Positions 21,493 to 35,469 are shown, counted from the first letter of the stretch. The stretch is DNA of 64,000 nucleotides from Motacilla alba alba (GCF_015832195.1 NC_052017.1:92902429-92966428), one strand, 5' to 3'. The notes: a model not told the origin generated them from the letters alone. Translations and numbers: made by a program.

Positions 21493-24400
21493 ATGACTGT
21501 TCATGGCATCCAGGTGACTTGACATGACAAGAATGAGGGGCATACCCAAGTAGTTTCATTAAATCAGCTGTGTGGCCAATAATCTTCTGCTGAAAGTTCT
21601 TTAAAATACCTGTGGACAGAGGAAGAGGAATGGGTGCTACAGTAATTTCTACAATAATTGTTTTTTCCACAACTGGGAAACTCCTAGCCAAAGGCTGCAT
21701 GCTGCTTGTTCAGAAAAAGCAGTTAAGACTGAGCATCTCTCTTCTTTTCTATGATTCCTTTCCCTTCATTATACTTTCTGTTGGGTTTGTGTAATATAAG
21801 GGAACTTCAAGGATCCAGATTCCATCCAGAAAGAAAAAAAAATTGTCTGGCCATAGTTAATTAGTTTTTGGCCAAATATTCTCCAAAGCGTTATCCTGTT
21901 TGTTTACACATCTCTAACTTCTAGTGTACTTTAAATTCTTCTATGGTGGCTTTAACTTCAGATGCACTGTACCAATTAACATTCCAATTTTTTAAGTTCA
22001 GAATAATTATTTTCATATAATATTTTTAATATGACAATGTAGTGCCCTTCAAAGATAGTACTAAAATGTTAATTAAAAACATAGCATCTATTTTGCTGTA
22101 TAAATTCTCTTGTAGAATCAAATTAATGACCTTTTCCTCATGTAATCCTATTCTCAGAGGCACCTTACAGAATTTGACAGTGGAAATTAGAAACCGTCTG
22201 AGAGCTAGCTCAATTGTTTTCTTGGTTTTTATCACCTTAAATTCTTACCTGGAGGAAACAAAATCAAATGAAATCAAAATTAGCTGAAATAAAAATCAAA
22301 AGTGACTGGTTTTATAGGCCCATTTTCCCACATTACTTCAGATGTTGTCTGTTATGTTCATACCACAAATAATCAGGAGGAAAACACTTGGAGGGTCACA
22401 TAGGTCAATAAACATCTGGCTTATGAAGTGTTGCCCCACTGCCTGTATTATGTTGATAAAATTACTTTAGTCAGGAGTAAGAAATATAAAGTACAAAACA
22501 TAAGTGGTAAATTTTCCCATCTTGACATATGGAAGATTTGCATGTGTAATTTACATCAGCATAAATCTCAGTTTATCAAAATGAAATTCTATACAAAATT
22601 CCAAGAGGAAAGGAAACATGGGGTGTGTGTTTTGGGGGTCTGTCTCCATCTGAATGTGGGTATAGGGTCCTCTGTCCATCAGGATGAGGCCATTCCAGAG
22701 TGCTTTATACTTCTCCAAGCAATTTGTTTGAAGGCACTGTTTCTTTCTGCTGTGGAATCAATTTTAATCTATTCTAAATGCAGATCAGCAGCGAAAACCC
22801 CCAGCTACACAAATTCTTATAGTCACACTCTTCCCCAAATTCTTCTATTTATCTCTCAAGCTTTTGCAAATATTTGAAGTTCCGGAAGAAATCCATGCTC
22901 ACCTGCACCCACCAGCAGATTCACTAAAGGAATATTTTCTGAGAAGGTGCTGTGTTGTCTGTGTTATCAGGAACAGCACGCTTAGCTTGCTTTAACTCAT
23001 GTGGCAGATAACTGCCTTTGTGATAAGTCAGTTTTCTTATTTTTATTGCTGTTCTTTGCATGGCTTTTATGTTCTCTTGTGATGTTAGTAAACGTTTTGC
23101 TTGAATAAAGATTGGGCTGCTTGTTGGATTTTTGAAAACTTTCTGTGTTAAAAACCAAAATTGCTTTAGGCAAATTTTGTTTTCTTTTTTTTTTTTTCCA
23201 AGGAAAATTCCTGTTGACTTCAAATAAGGGCTTTGGGGTCAGCTGTCCAAGAAAAAATGAATGTATGATCACAGGAAGAGATTTGTGACACTTTCCTTGG
23301 CTAGGTGCATTCATCACATGTTCAGATGGAATGCTGCCTAGAATGGATCCAGGAAAATAGGTATTAGTTTATGAACTCCAGTTATTGTGCAATCAAAGTG
23401 CAATAACATTACCTGATATGTTTAGGTGACAATAATATTTTGTCCAGAGGAGAGAAAGCAAAAATTACTGGATGTGATACAAAGAAAAAAAAATGTCCTG
23501 CATTAACTGAAGTAATTTTTTTGCAGTGACAAAATTAAGCACAAGGCATCTGCCATAGACACCTAATTCTAATGCTTATTCCAAGGATCTTTATTTTTAC
23601 TTGAGGGAGATTGGATCATTTTTCAAACAACTTTCCCTGTCAACTGAAATGAAAATTACCAGAGACTTGGTACTCACACCATAGGTAATGGAATATTCCC
23701 AGCAAGGCATCGTATCTGTCATCATGGTATGCATCCTCCCAAGCAGGAATAACAATACCCCAACACTGATCTTTTAGTCTCTGCTTTGGGAAATTAGACA
23801 GTAGATGGTTACCAAGAGATGCAATAATATCCTCAAGAGGTCATCATCTGGTGTTTGTTAGGTAGGTCAGCTTCCAGTGTAGCCAGTTGCTGTCTGATCT
23901 AGCCACTTCTCATCCTACATTCCAAGTGAGTCACCTCATCTGTACTTATCTGGCCACTTTCTCAGTTTTCACACAGTCAGACATGCTCATAAAACTGTCC
24001 TAAACACCTTTTCCACATCCTTCAACTATTCCAAACAGGTGTGGTGATATATCAGAATTTCATCACTGTTGGCCGTAGTGGATTTGCTCTGTACTTCCTA
24101 CATTTTTTTAACCTTTCCCTGGAACACTCCAGGTGTGTGCTATGTGCCAGCAGCCAGCAGGGACTCTTATCTGTGGAGAAGAAAGGCCGAAAGAACCTTG
24201 TGCTCTCCAGTGCTCTGAACTGTCAGAACTGCAGGGAGTTGGATGGGTGCAGCCTCTGCTCCACGGAAGGAGTTTGTGCGATTTGTGTATTTAAGCTGCC
24301 CTTCAGGACACAATCAGGGCTGTGTGCTCTGGTTGGAGCAGTAGGATTGCTCTCTCCAAATTGTTCTCAGTGCCATTATTTGCACTCTGCAAGTGACTGG

Positions 24401-27157
24401 TCTTGGTGATGGCTTCCATTTGGTAGACATCTCTTGCCTTATTCATCATCCCCTTCTCTTTTGTAAACGTTCACCACAACAAAAACTCAGCTTTGTGGGT
24501 TTTTTCTTTCTCTTGTATTAAAAGCTGTGGCAGCCTCAAAAAGAAGGAACCTTTGGGTTCAAGCAGAGAGACTCACAATGTTTGGAGGCCTCTTTAATCT
24601 CCTTTGTGGTCATTGCAGTCATGTTTGCAGGTAAGGCAAAGCCTGTAAGTCCTGAGGGTGATTCTGCACACTGTCCACAGCACATATGTCATTGACCCCA
24701 GCATCACTGGCCTGCTGATAAACCAGCTCTTCTGGAACCTCTCTTCTTTTAGAACTTGTATTTCTAAATACAAGTTTCATTTCTGACCCGTGTTCCTTGC
24801 CTTAATGCTTCCAAATAGGTATTTTGGGAAGAATGGATGGCATGAACAGAATTACTGTAGGACATCTGTAGACACAGTCGTCCTGACTCCTGTTGTGACA
24901 CCTGATCTGCTTTAGAGCAATTGTTTATGGCTGCCATGAAGATCGGCGTGCCTGGAGTTTATTTCTAAGCGTGCATCTTGCACGACATGTCCATTTTTTG
25001 CTATATAAATTTAAAATTAAAATATTGGAATATATATCACTATTCCAAGTTACACTCTTAAGTTTGCCTTCAGGCACTTAAATAAATGGCCAGGTTTTTA
25101 AATAATTAAGTACTTGCAGCTGCCATCAAAGTCAATAGAAGGGTTGCAGCAAGGAACAGGCAGCAAACTTCAGGACAGAAAACACAAAGACAATTTTAAC
25201 CAGTATTGTACCAACCTGAGGCACGTGCAGAAAGAAGATAGAGAAAATGGACCCTTAACATGGATTCTGCTAAATAAGGGGGTCACTGTTGATCTGTCCA
25301 CTAGTTGGCAGGCATAGCAACGCAGTCAGCTACCCTGTGAATGCATCCCTGGCTGCGCCCGAATCTCTGCCGAGGCGTCCTAGCAACTGTGTGCCAGCCC
25401 TGCCCTGTGCAAATGCATAAGCATTAGCATGATCAATCGAACCTGCAGGGGTTTTCCAGCGGCTGGTGCATAAAGCATTTCACTGGAACAGAGTGAAACA
25501 CCTGGCGAACAGTGATTCCAAGAATAAGTGTGCTTCCAGGACTGCATTCATCTTTTTGTTTCTTAAAAAAACCTAACAACTAGAAATCACAGTTCTGAAT
25601 GGATAGCTTGGAGATTTTTTCCTTCCCTTCAAGATCCTGCTCCTGAGGATTATGCAACTCTGCAAGTGCCTGCAGCAGATGCTCAGAATACTCTCACTCT
25701 GATGGATTACATGGGTCACTTCAAATTTAGGGACAATAGGACCTTACAGATCAGATTTACAGTATATTTAACTTTCCTGTTTCAATAGTGGCCAGTGCAA
25801 AAGATCAGCAAGGACTGAACTATCTGTTATGTAGTAGTGTTCACTATTTTTTCCCCTCAATACTATGTTTCATAAAAATGCCATTATGTATCAGCAATTT
25901 TAGTTTGCTTACAAGAGGAGGTGAATTTTTACAGTTTTGCATTTTACTTTCTGCCTTTGCATCCCACATGTAACAACCCTGTAACATTTATTTTGGAGCA
26001 AACTTGTTGTTCTTTCAGGAAACCAAGAAATGAGTCACTCAGCTCCCATTTCACATGAACATTTCACTCCATGTATATACAGATTCACAATTTCATTTTC
26101 TGCCTTCTGTGCATTATCTGATCTATTAACATGCTTTCCTAGGCTCCTTCTACTCTTTCACTTTTCTGTAGCTGCTGGAGAGACTTTTGTCGAAGCCTTT
26201 TTTTTTGTACTGAGGCAAAATCCTGTCAACAGAGTGCAAAAGCATGTTTAATGGCCTCTAGCTGGCTGCAGATGCCCACATTTCTGAATAGTACTCAACA
26301 TCAGAAAACTGAACGTACTATTAATTAAAGCTTTCTTTTCAAATGATGCCAAAATAGAATATTTTCTAAAAAGACCTCACTTTTCCTCCAACATGAAGTA
26401 AGATGAAAGACATTTACTCTGTGATTTCATTTGCATTCTCTGAAGTGACTCTCTGAAATGTGCTTTGGCAATAAAGAAAGCACTTGTTGCTGAAAAGCAA
26501 AAACAAAGTATTACTTGTCAGTCTTTATACAGCGGATCTGCAAATGTGAGTCTTGCATGCGAAAAATTACTGGTGGTGTAAAATCAGACGTGTAAGGCCA
26601 CACACTTACTGCTTAGAAGATCCTAAAAGGAATTTTTTTTTCCAGCCACATTACATTTTCCACACAAAATACCTATTTTAATGTTATTATACAATAATAT
26701 GCTAAAAGTTATATTTAGCAGATGAAACATATATAGATAGTACTGAAGAGAGATAAAGCAACTGATTTTTTGCAATGAAAAAAACCCCTTGTTCAACAGT
26801 GTAGCAATAAGTTTTACAGTATTTCAGTTTTTATCCCTGCATCCCTATAATGCTGCAAAAATACATTTGAATTTCCTTTTATGTGTATAGATATATTTAT
26901 TTCAATGTAAAAAGGAAAAGAGAATTTAAATAAAGCGTTAATGATCGGTGAAATGCGTAGGCATTGTTCATTGTCTGAGCAAGCAAGTATATGCTCAGGG
27001 TTACACGAGTGACATCCAAGCTGTGTGAAAGTTGCTGTGTGGAAGTTGGGCTTGTCCCAGTTCACCAAATTGGAAAACAAGCTGGTAATTGCCTTCCCCC
27101 ACAACTTCCAGGCCACATACTGTGCTTTCATTTCCACAAAGACAAAGCTGAAAGGAC
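21493..27157. other. unique non-coding DNA with a candidate regulatory patch
   Basis: No recognised repeat. ORFs of 149 codons (22428-22877, plus), 122 codons and cysteine-rich (24041-24409, plus), and 138 codons (26814-27230, minus, partly over a CR1) match nothing I know. A perfect 11-bp inverted repeat lies at 24753-24763/24766-24776. The patch at 25300-25480 is richer in CpG and holds RFX-like half sites and an octamer-like TGCAAAT; it is listed separately. Confidence 0.55.
25304..25434. promoter_or_regulatory. candidate enhancer-like patch with two RFX-like half sites and an octamer
   Basis: Within 131 bases lie GTTGGCAGGCATAGCAAC (25304-25321), an imperfect inverted pair of RFX-type half sites; a second half site, CCTAGCAAC, inside GGCGTCCTAGCAAC (25374-25387); and TGCAAATGCATAAGCATTAG starting at 25408, which resembles POU/octamer sites. 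CpG dinucleotides are denser here than in the surrounding DNA by eye. No ORF explains the patch. Function is inference only. Confidence 0.3.
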
Positions 27158-27342
27158 AAAAATGCAACAGATTGCCCAGAGAGGTTGTAGATTCTCCTTC
27201 ACTGGAGATATTCAAGAACTGCTTGGGCACAGTCCTGTGCCATGTGCTCTGGGATGACCCTGCCTGAGCAGGGAGGTTGGGTCAGATGAGCCACTGTGGT
27301 CTCTCCCAACCTGACCCGTTGTGTGACTCGGTGATTTTGTGA
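27158..27342 (+). mobile_element. CR1 LINE 3' end fragment
   Basis: Plus-strand CR1 ORF2 terminus and 3' UTR: CAGATTGCCCAGAGAGGTTG, GGAGATATTCAAGAACTGCT, GCCTGAGCAGGGAGGTTGGG, then TCTCCCAACCTGACCCGTTG and a decayed octamer tail (GTGACTCGGTGATTTTGTGA). The 5' part is truncated. Confidence 0.88.
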
Positions 27343-28090
27343 ATAGGAATTGTGATCTCAGCCTACACAGAGTTATGATGTGACTGCAGCATGAGTTTGA
27401 CCCCACCAGCTGGGGAGACTACACAATATGCATGCAGCACCTTGGACTTCAGGAAGCATTCAGGGCAAGAAGAAACGTCTTGCTGTGTTCCACTTGGAAA
27501 ACCCCTTCCAGCTCCCGTGCAGTTCAGGAAAAGGGTAAACAACTCTGTGCAAAAACCCAGCAGTGTGCTGGCATTCTGGCAAAGCTTTCTCCAGCCTAAA
27601 TCTCTATCTGCCTGCTCTTGCCTGCCTGCATGAGGAGAATACACAGTGTGTCAGCAGGATCTGCCTCTCCTCTTTTACTGTGTGCTGAAGAGCATGTGGA
27701 TACCTGGTACCCCCTGTCCTCATTAAGTTACTGTGCATTAGCAGGATACTGGGGGTGTCCTTCCTGCCCAGCATTCTCTATGTGTTATTTTAAATTATTA
27801 AGTCCTGTTGTTCTTGCTCAGTGACTTTTATAATGTAGGCAAATACTTCTGCTAAATTTAAAAACTCCTTAAAAAAACAAGTTTTACTGTAAGAAGTCAA
27901 ATTAATGACGCTTGATTTATGGAGACTTGTGCAACCGCATCGTCAGGAACCAAACAGACTCAAAGATTTTTTCCATACTAGGGTTATTTATAATAGGGTT
28001 CTTCCATTTCTCCTGTAGACTTTTTAATCTTTAAAAAGTTCATAACCACCTTCTGCCTTACCACAGAAAAGTTTCTGCAGAGACAATAGT
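27343..28090. other. unique DNA between two CR1 3' ends
   Basis: No recognised repeat or exon. ORFs on both strands at 27363-27644 and 27391-27633 mirror each other in a GC-richer stretch and look like chance. Confidence 0.5.
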
Positions 28091-28260
28091 GCAAGAGTGG
28101 AACAGGTTGTCCAGAGAAGCTGTGAAGGATCAGTTCACGGAGATGAAGTGCTTTACACTGTAAAAGTTCCTGAGCAAGCCAAGATAGCCCATTTTGAGAA
28201 TGGCTTTTTCCAAGTGGTCTTCAGGGGTCATTCCCAACCTAAATCCCTCCATGTTTCTAC
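28091..28260 (+). mobile_element. CR1 LINE 3' end fragment, degraded
   Basis: GCAAGAGTGGAACAGGTTGT and CCAGAGAAGCTGTG match the end of CR1 ORF2. TTCAGGGGTCATTCCCAACC and the following TAAATCCCTCCATG match the 3' terminal motif in degraded form. The middle is poorly conserved. Same orientation as 27158-27342 but a separate copy, since both have their own tail. Confidence 0.65.
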
Positions 28261-31200
28261 ATAAGCAATGGAGTTTTGTTTTTATGTCCCTGTCTATTTT
28301 TGTGGCACTGCTATACTGCACCTATATGCCACTGAATCAGGTTGAATTTGGCAGAAGGGACTCAAAGGTTAGAAGATGACAACATACAGCATGGCCACAT
28401 CATTCTTATTGCCTTGCAAAGGTGGACTGCACATGAAAAAAAACCCAGTTTTGTCTGAATAACAGGTTCAAAAATTGCTGATGTACAAAATTAAACTTAC
28501 ATATATGGTTTTTAAAAATGTTTACTTAATATTGGGCTTTGAATGGTATTAATTTTCTATATAGATTTTTAATTACTATGTTAATGAATTTAGCATCTAT
28601 ATTAAAATGTTAACCTGTATTTTTTCTTAGAGTGACAAAATATCAAATTCTCAGGCAAATTCTAACCTCTACAACACTGAATTACATTGCTGAATTAATA
28701 TCAAACTAAACAAGAGTCGAATTTATTCCAGTGATTCAGAGTTATTCTGGGTATTTCAGTAGAGATTTATAAAAAAATTATATCTTAAGAAATAAAAGTA
28801 TATGCAGTGGAGGATGCTTGTGCCTAAGAAGACAGAAGATAAATCACAGCAGGTTTTTTTATGTAGTCAAATAATTATTTGTGTTATTTTACAAAAACTA
28901 CTACTGTATTTTGTCGCTTCTTATTTTTTATAATTTCTTTCATTAGATACAGGATATGCAATATTAGAGAAGGCTCTGGAGCACACAAAGGCTCATTCAT
29001 TTGAGGAACACCACTGATGTGGTGACCCACAGGAGTGAAGGCTGAGGAAACTTGGGACAATAAATGTGTTAAGCCTGCACAGAACAAAATGATTGCAGGA
29101 ACATTTCAAGTGTTACTTGTTTGTAAATCTAAAACCCCCACAAAATTGCAGTTCAGGTTTTCTAAATCAGTAAGATTTGTGATAATGCAGAAAGTGAGAA
29201 CACATATCTTTAATGTAACTTGGGAAATGAATTTATTTGTAAAACAATGATTCTTTTGGAAATGTCTCAATTCTTTATGCAATAGAAACAATCCAGTCTC
29301 TGCTAGCATGGTGAATGCTGCATTGGTGTCATCTGGTGGATGTCTGATGTAGTATCCATGCCAAATAAAGCCAGAACCAGTCAAAATCATATTTTGGGAA
29401 GCATTGCACCCTTTTCTTTACCATTTTCTTCATCCTTGGAAAGGAAACACTAGAAATAAAGTGTTTCTAAATCAAGCCCTTAAGATCCCTTTCCATGCTA
29501 TTCTAAAGATCCTAGATTGTCGAGACTTGCTGGAATGTCTCTATCTCCAGAAGGATAAGCAAAAGCAATCATTGTTTTATAACTTCAGGCATAATTTAGA
29601 GAAAAGCAAAGATTTTTGAAAAAGGCGTTTACACCAGTTTTCTTCAACTGGTGTAAATCCCTTAATTTCTGAATTCATACCCAGTAAAATTGCACATGGG
29701 TTTAATGCTATCAAATAGTCCCACAGGAAACTGCAAGATGACTATCTAATTTAGCATCACAGTACACTCTAAAGGTTTCTTGCCTAAGTATCCAAGGTGA
29801 TATTACAATCCAGGGTAATGACAAAACAAAACTGTCTTCTGGGCCTGAAGCATGGCCCTAGCTTGCCTGTGCTTACTGCAGCTCCCTCTGAATGGAAATG
29901 GATTTACTTCCTTTGCAGAAACCCACCTCTGGGGAGGGCTGGTGCACTTGGTGCTGTTGATTGCCCCACCTTGAGCTGTTAACAGCACCCAATAAGATTC
30001 TTGTCTCCCTGCCAGCAATTGCCAGGTGGATGGTAGGGATTCAGAGAAAACATCATTTGCCGAGCTATGCGCCCTCAATGTCGCTTTTGCTCCACTTGTG
30101 GCACAGAGTTTCTGCACTGATGGCCAGGATCCAAGTCCTTCTCAGACTTCTAGCATGTACAAAGTGCACTGCAAACAGAAATATTTGTACAGCATCTTCA
30201 AGTGTTGCTGGAGGTAACTGAGGTTACCATAAAAAGGAGACCAGTGGTGCTCATTTTTTGCAGTGTTTCTATGCCTGTACTAGATGACAGCTCTCCCTGT
30301 ATTTTGGCAGTCCATGTGATTTTCATGCTCAGATGCCAGGCTTGTATAAATAATATATAATAGTCTGTTTGCACTACAACAAACAATATTTGTCCAGCAT
30401 TTAAAGTGATAGGTAGGTATTGGTCTTTATATCTGCCTCTGCTCTGTGTTTGGGAAAATCAAGTCACTGCTATGCAGGAGGATGTATATCTAAATATGAA
30501 AAATACGTCTAAATTTCTGTAGTGCCTTCTGATTACCAAAAACTATGGGGGAAGAATGGGAAAGAAATTATTCAGTCACAGTTGTCTAAGTTAGTTGGGG
30601 AAAATGGTAAATTTTTAAAAGAAGAGATTCATTGGCACGAGGCTGAAGGATGTGCCCTTTAAAAGAGATCTAAAATTCCTAGGAAATCTGCAGCTTGGTC
30701 ACTATGCAGCATAGCCAAGTAGTGTTCTTCAGCTCCAGTTACAACTAGTTAGAGGAACACTGACTTTTGATAAATGAAATCCCAGAGTGGATGTGTGAGA
30801 GGAAGGGGATAGTTAACAAGTCTCATACCGAAAGCATAAATATTCTTTTTTCCAAAGGCAAAACAGTAGTGTTGCAAAGAAATTCCCTTGGATAATTGTA
30901 GAGGTTCCACCCATAAGGATGAGGAATTCAACTCTGTCTTCTGTCTCTAGCCAGGGAGGGAGTTTTGTAGCTCTGTGAAAATCCCTGTTGTTGTAGCTAA
31001 GCTGACTGCCTGCAGCTGCCTTGGGTGGTTAGCAAAAGAAAAAGTAGGTTAACTCTACTTTGTACTGTACAGAGTAGGCTACACTGAATCTTACCTTTTG
31101 TAAAGAATAAATAATAAAATCTCCATTTCTTCTCAGCATGTTTAAAATGTATAGAAAAAAAATATTCCTGCTTTGGTATTTGTATAATGCCTTGTTGGTG

Positions 31201-34200
31201 ACTAAGGCACTCTATGATGACACAAACATTTCAGGTAATGCTTCTTTCTTCTTTGCTTAAGGAATCACTCATAGATATTAGGATTCATCAAAGTCTATAA
31301 TGGGTAATAAAGAAAATATGTTGTGTGCCAGATTTAGAGTAAATTCAGCAGCAAATAAACAAAATAAACATGCTATTAGAAAACATGTAACTGTAAAGGA
31401 AAATTCTTCTCTGGTTATATCCCTCCATACTTGAAAACCTTATCCTTGATCTACTGCCCCACCCTGGATCAAAAATACCCCACAAAACAAACCTAAAAAC
31501 AGTATCACAGAGCAAAAATACCCCAACTATTAGTTAAAGAGATTGAAAATGTAAGTCCAAAGTAGGTCAGCTTTAACCAACTGACATGACTTCTAAGGTC
31601 AGGAAAAGCTTCAGTCATAGTTTGTGTTCCTTTGCTAGGGAAATTATTACACAGTAATGTCTTGGGGCTGTGTGCTTGCTGGTGCTGCCAAGACAAGTAA
31701 TTTCTGTGTGTGCTGTGAGGAGCATTCCTTCTCTATCATATGACTACGAGATGGACATAATGCTTCACAGTAACAGCACTGACTCACCCTGTGGTTTACG
31801 CCAACACTTAATGTCATTCATGCTTAATAAAACTGCAGGGTTCTGCTTTTCCACCCACTTTTTGTTATTTTTCTTGAAACCTACCACAGCACAAGAAAAG
31901 TTATGGCAGCCTGATATAAAATGCTTATTTTATATTCTCCATTCAAATGTATTTGACAGTATTCCTGAGAAAATGTTCTCTGAACAGCCACACAGATGGC
32001 CAGCATGCAGCTGAATGACTGCAGCATTCTTTTCAGAGAAATAGGTATATCTGCTAATCTGATTGTCTAGTCTTTCTGTTTGATTTGCAAAGTTCATTTG
32101 GAAATCACAAATTCATGTGAGCCAAAATCCCCCCCAAAACCCCTCCAGCTCAGATCAGCAAACTGACCCACTTCTGGTCTCCTCAGCTCAAACCCACCTT
32201 TACACCAGCTGCCATGCTCCCTTTGAATGACTGATGTGAAGAGAGTCTGTTAAATATTGCAGGTAAAAACCTTATTAAAAAAATATTAAATCAAACATGT
32301 TTCCCTGCAACGCTGTAAGCCCGAACACAACAGCAGCAGTGTGGTAGCTAACGAGAAATTCCATGCTGATGCACCTCAGTCCCCAGCTCCAAGATGTACT
32401 GGAGGAAGGCAAATGCCAGCTCTTAATGCCACCTCTTAATGCCACATTATGCCTTGCCCTACACACATGTCCAGAAGGATTTCACACCATTTGAGCAGCG
32501 AGCAGCTGTAATTCCAGCTCTCTCCCCTCTGAGCAGAAGCAATGAGGAAATCGAATGGGCCTGAGCATTGCTTGGCTCACACGGCAGCAAGGATGGGTGG
32601 GCTGTGGTGGCTTTTTCTTCATGCTGTGCTGCCAACACACCTGAACAGCCACAGGAAATGCAGTGGCAAAATCCTGAAAATTGTAGTAGAGCGTGCAATT
32701 TTCATGGACTGTGATGCTATAATATCTAGTGAAATTAGAGGTGTTCTGCATTTGGTTTTTATTGTAGTGAAAGAGAGTGGAGTAAGAAAAAAATTGTATT
32801 TTGCTCCTGTGTTCAGTTCCTGAAGTTTTATGCCCCAGCAAGGATATTGGAAATACACAAGATCTGGTGCACTCTGCTTTCTCCCAAATTGAACAAAATT
32901 ATCATTCAGAAATATCTGTAGCAGTTCCAGGAATAAATTGTCTCTCTTATTGATTTAGCAATACAAAGGCAGTAGAAAATTCTCAGTTCTATATAGAAGC
33001 AATTGTCCCAGTTTTCATTGTAGCAACAGAACTGAAATACCCAGTTCCAGTAAAATGTTATTTTATTAAAACCACTATAATTGCACTTTAACTGTTTGTG
33101 TGTTTTAGTTCTTCTCTTTCCAGCATGAAAAAAAAAAAAGTCATATCTTTCAGTAATATTGTTTTTCCAGTAAAATTAGTAAACTGGCTTCTCTGTGTAG
33201 TATCAGCTTAATTAACAGCTACCACACTCAAATGCATGACCTCCTTGCTCAGGGAGCCTTTTAGGGATAGTGTGGAGTGTGAATATAGATGTGATAATGA
33301 GAGGATGAGTCACACAGTTGTGCCTGTATTTACCTCAGCAATAGTATTCCCCCCCACTTTTTTTCCCCCAATTAAAAACAAACAAACAAAGAAAAAACCT
33401 AAACAACTCTAAACAACTAAGGATTTTTCATTGCTGGCTTTTAAGATATGCAAAGGATTCTGCCAGTATATGTGACCATTACAGAATATTCCCACAGGAA
33501 ACAGGACTGTGTGGCTTTAAAGTCTTTTCTATTTAGTATGTTTGTTTGGGGCTCTCTTGTGAAAACTGTCAGAAGAAAAAGAAGAGACAGCATGTGTGTA
33601 ATATGGAGCTTGATCATTCAAACATGGTAAAAATGGTGTCTGTTCTCTGTAGATAGAAGCACATTTTCAGCTAAAACAAACCTGTCTTCTGCTTTTTGTT
33701 TGATGCAGAGAGGCGTGCTGTTCTGATGAAGATAGAGTACCTGATATCAGTGAAATTACTTTTCATGGCTCCGGCAGGCACTTCTCTGCCTGAATAGGTC
33801 ACTAAACCTTTATGTGCTTCAGTTTTATTATTTGTAAAACAATTCTTATTTATTTCAGAAGGATATACTGAGACTAAATAAACTAGGATTTGAAAAAGCA
33901 TATTTAGATCTCCAGTAAAAATTCTGTAAATATGGGACAGATTCTCTCTTTGGAAAAATAAGTTGAAAAGTAAAATGAAAGTAGGAAAAGTTTTTAAAGG
34001 GAGGTTTTAAATTTTTGTAAGATTCTTTTACTTATTCCTGGCTCATTTTTATCAGTGAAGCCTGGTAATAAAAACCAAAGCTAAATGTTGCAGTAGGAAG
34101 GAATGACACACATGCTGTTTCCTCCTCTCTAGCACCCTTACAATATTTGGTGCTGCTGACAGGTACCTCAGGGATTTGGAACAGAAATTATTCAGAACTC

Positions 34201-35469
34201 CAAATATTGCACCAGGGTCATACTTGGCACTCGCTGTTCAGCTGTTCCCATGAAAAAGGACCCTCTTCCAGTCTCATTTGAAGACTCACAGTCAGCAGCA
34301 AGGTGTGCAGCCCAGGATGGGTTTGGGTCCCATCATTACTCCTGGCTAACCAGGACAGAGGGAGAGCAGAAGGGGGAAGGCCAGAGCTGTTCCACAAGGA
34401 CTTGGATGTCTTGGGCAGAGAGTTCTGCTGCCTCTCTGAGACACCAGCTGTCTTGGAGGGTTTCAGCTCAGATGGCCTGTAGTGTAGTTGTTTGGCTTTC
34501 CCTGAAGAAATGGTGTCTGAGCTAAATCATTTAGTACTTTGCCTTAGGCCTCATGTCCTATTGCCACAAGTGTATTTAAAGGGTCCCATCTCTTTCCAGC
34601 TATCAGATAAGGCAGCAGATGTGTATATCTGTGTATATACACATCCAGATTTATTTTCAAGTTTCTCATTTCAAGGTTTTTGTTTTTGTTTTTTTTTTGA
34701 TCAAGGTTCTTCAACTTGAATGGTGCACCATGTGAGTCATCTATGTACAAAGAAGTCACCATACTGAAAAGAAGCACTTGAAACCAAAAGGTTGAATGAT
34801 GTCCCTGTGGGCTGATGTTCTAGATAGGTTCACAGAAGAGAGGAAAAAAACACCTTTTCCTACCTCAGCCTTACTGAGACCAGACTAGGATTACTCAGGT
34901 GCATAACTGTTTGTTCAAAAGCACAATGTGCCATTAAAATGCTACTAAATTTTTGAAGCCTTGTTTTTTGCTCATAGAAACAAGTATTCTCTACCTAGTA
35001 TCTTAAAGTAGAAAAAATGCATCACCACAAGCAGTTTTATATTAGTTTTAGGTATTCTTGTTTCTATTTAATATTAGGAGTCCATGTAAGTATTTGGAGG
35101 ACAAGCTACATTAAGGTTGCTGACTGTCAATCTGAACAGTCCATACTATGACTGGGAAATTTCCAAGTGCTCTAACCCAGCTTTTGCAACTATGGTTGAC
35201 ATCACCCATGGGACTGACTGCTGGATGAACTCACCAAGAGGTGAAGCTCTCCTCACCTAGACAGTGATGGCAACTGCTGCCTGAAGAGCCCCTTTCATTC
35301 TTTGCTTGTATGTTGATCCCATTTATGTTGTTAGCTGGTCATCCTGACTGCTCACAACATCAGGGTATGACCTAGGAAAGAAAGAGGAAAAAAAAAACAG
35401 GCAGAACTGAAAACCATGCAAAGCTCTCTCCTGTCATCTCAGAACAACAAATGTTATCACAGATTTGTA
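28261..35469. other. unique non-coding DNA, no gene seen
   Basis: A 7.2-kb stretch without recognised repeats. A perfect 12-bp inverted repeat with a 6-base spacer lies at 29628-29639/29646-29657. A short tandem CTCTTAATGCCAC repetition is at about 32418-32444. ORFs are below 120 codons with mirror ORFs on the opposite strand (32482-32841 and neighbours). Confidence 0.55.

Noticed and set aside
22428..22877. 149-codon ORF, plus strand
   Set aside because: No recognisable domain, no supporting context, and stop-poor AT-rich DNA of this length can yield such an ORF by chance.
26814..27230. 138-codon ORF, minus strand
   Set aside because: It runs antisense into a CR1 3' end and resembles no protein.
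29327..29339. CTCF-like motif on the minus strand (CCACCAGATGACA)
   Set aside because: One core mismatch and poor outer flank; a single weak site is not enough to call an insulator.
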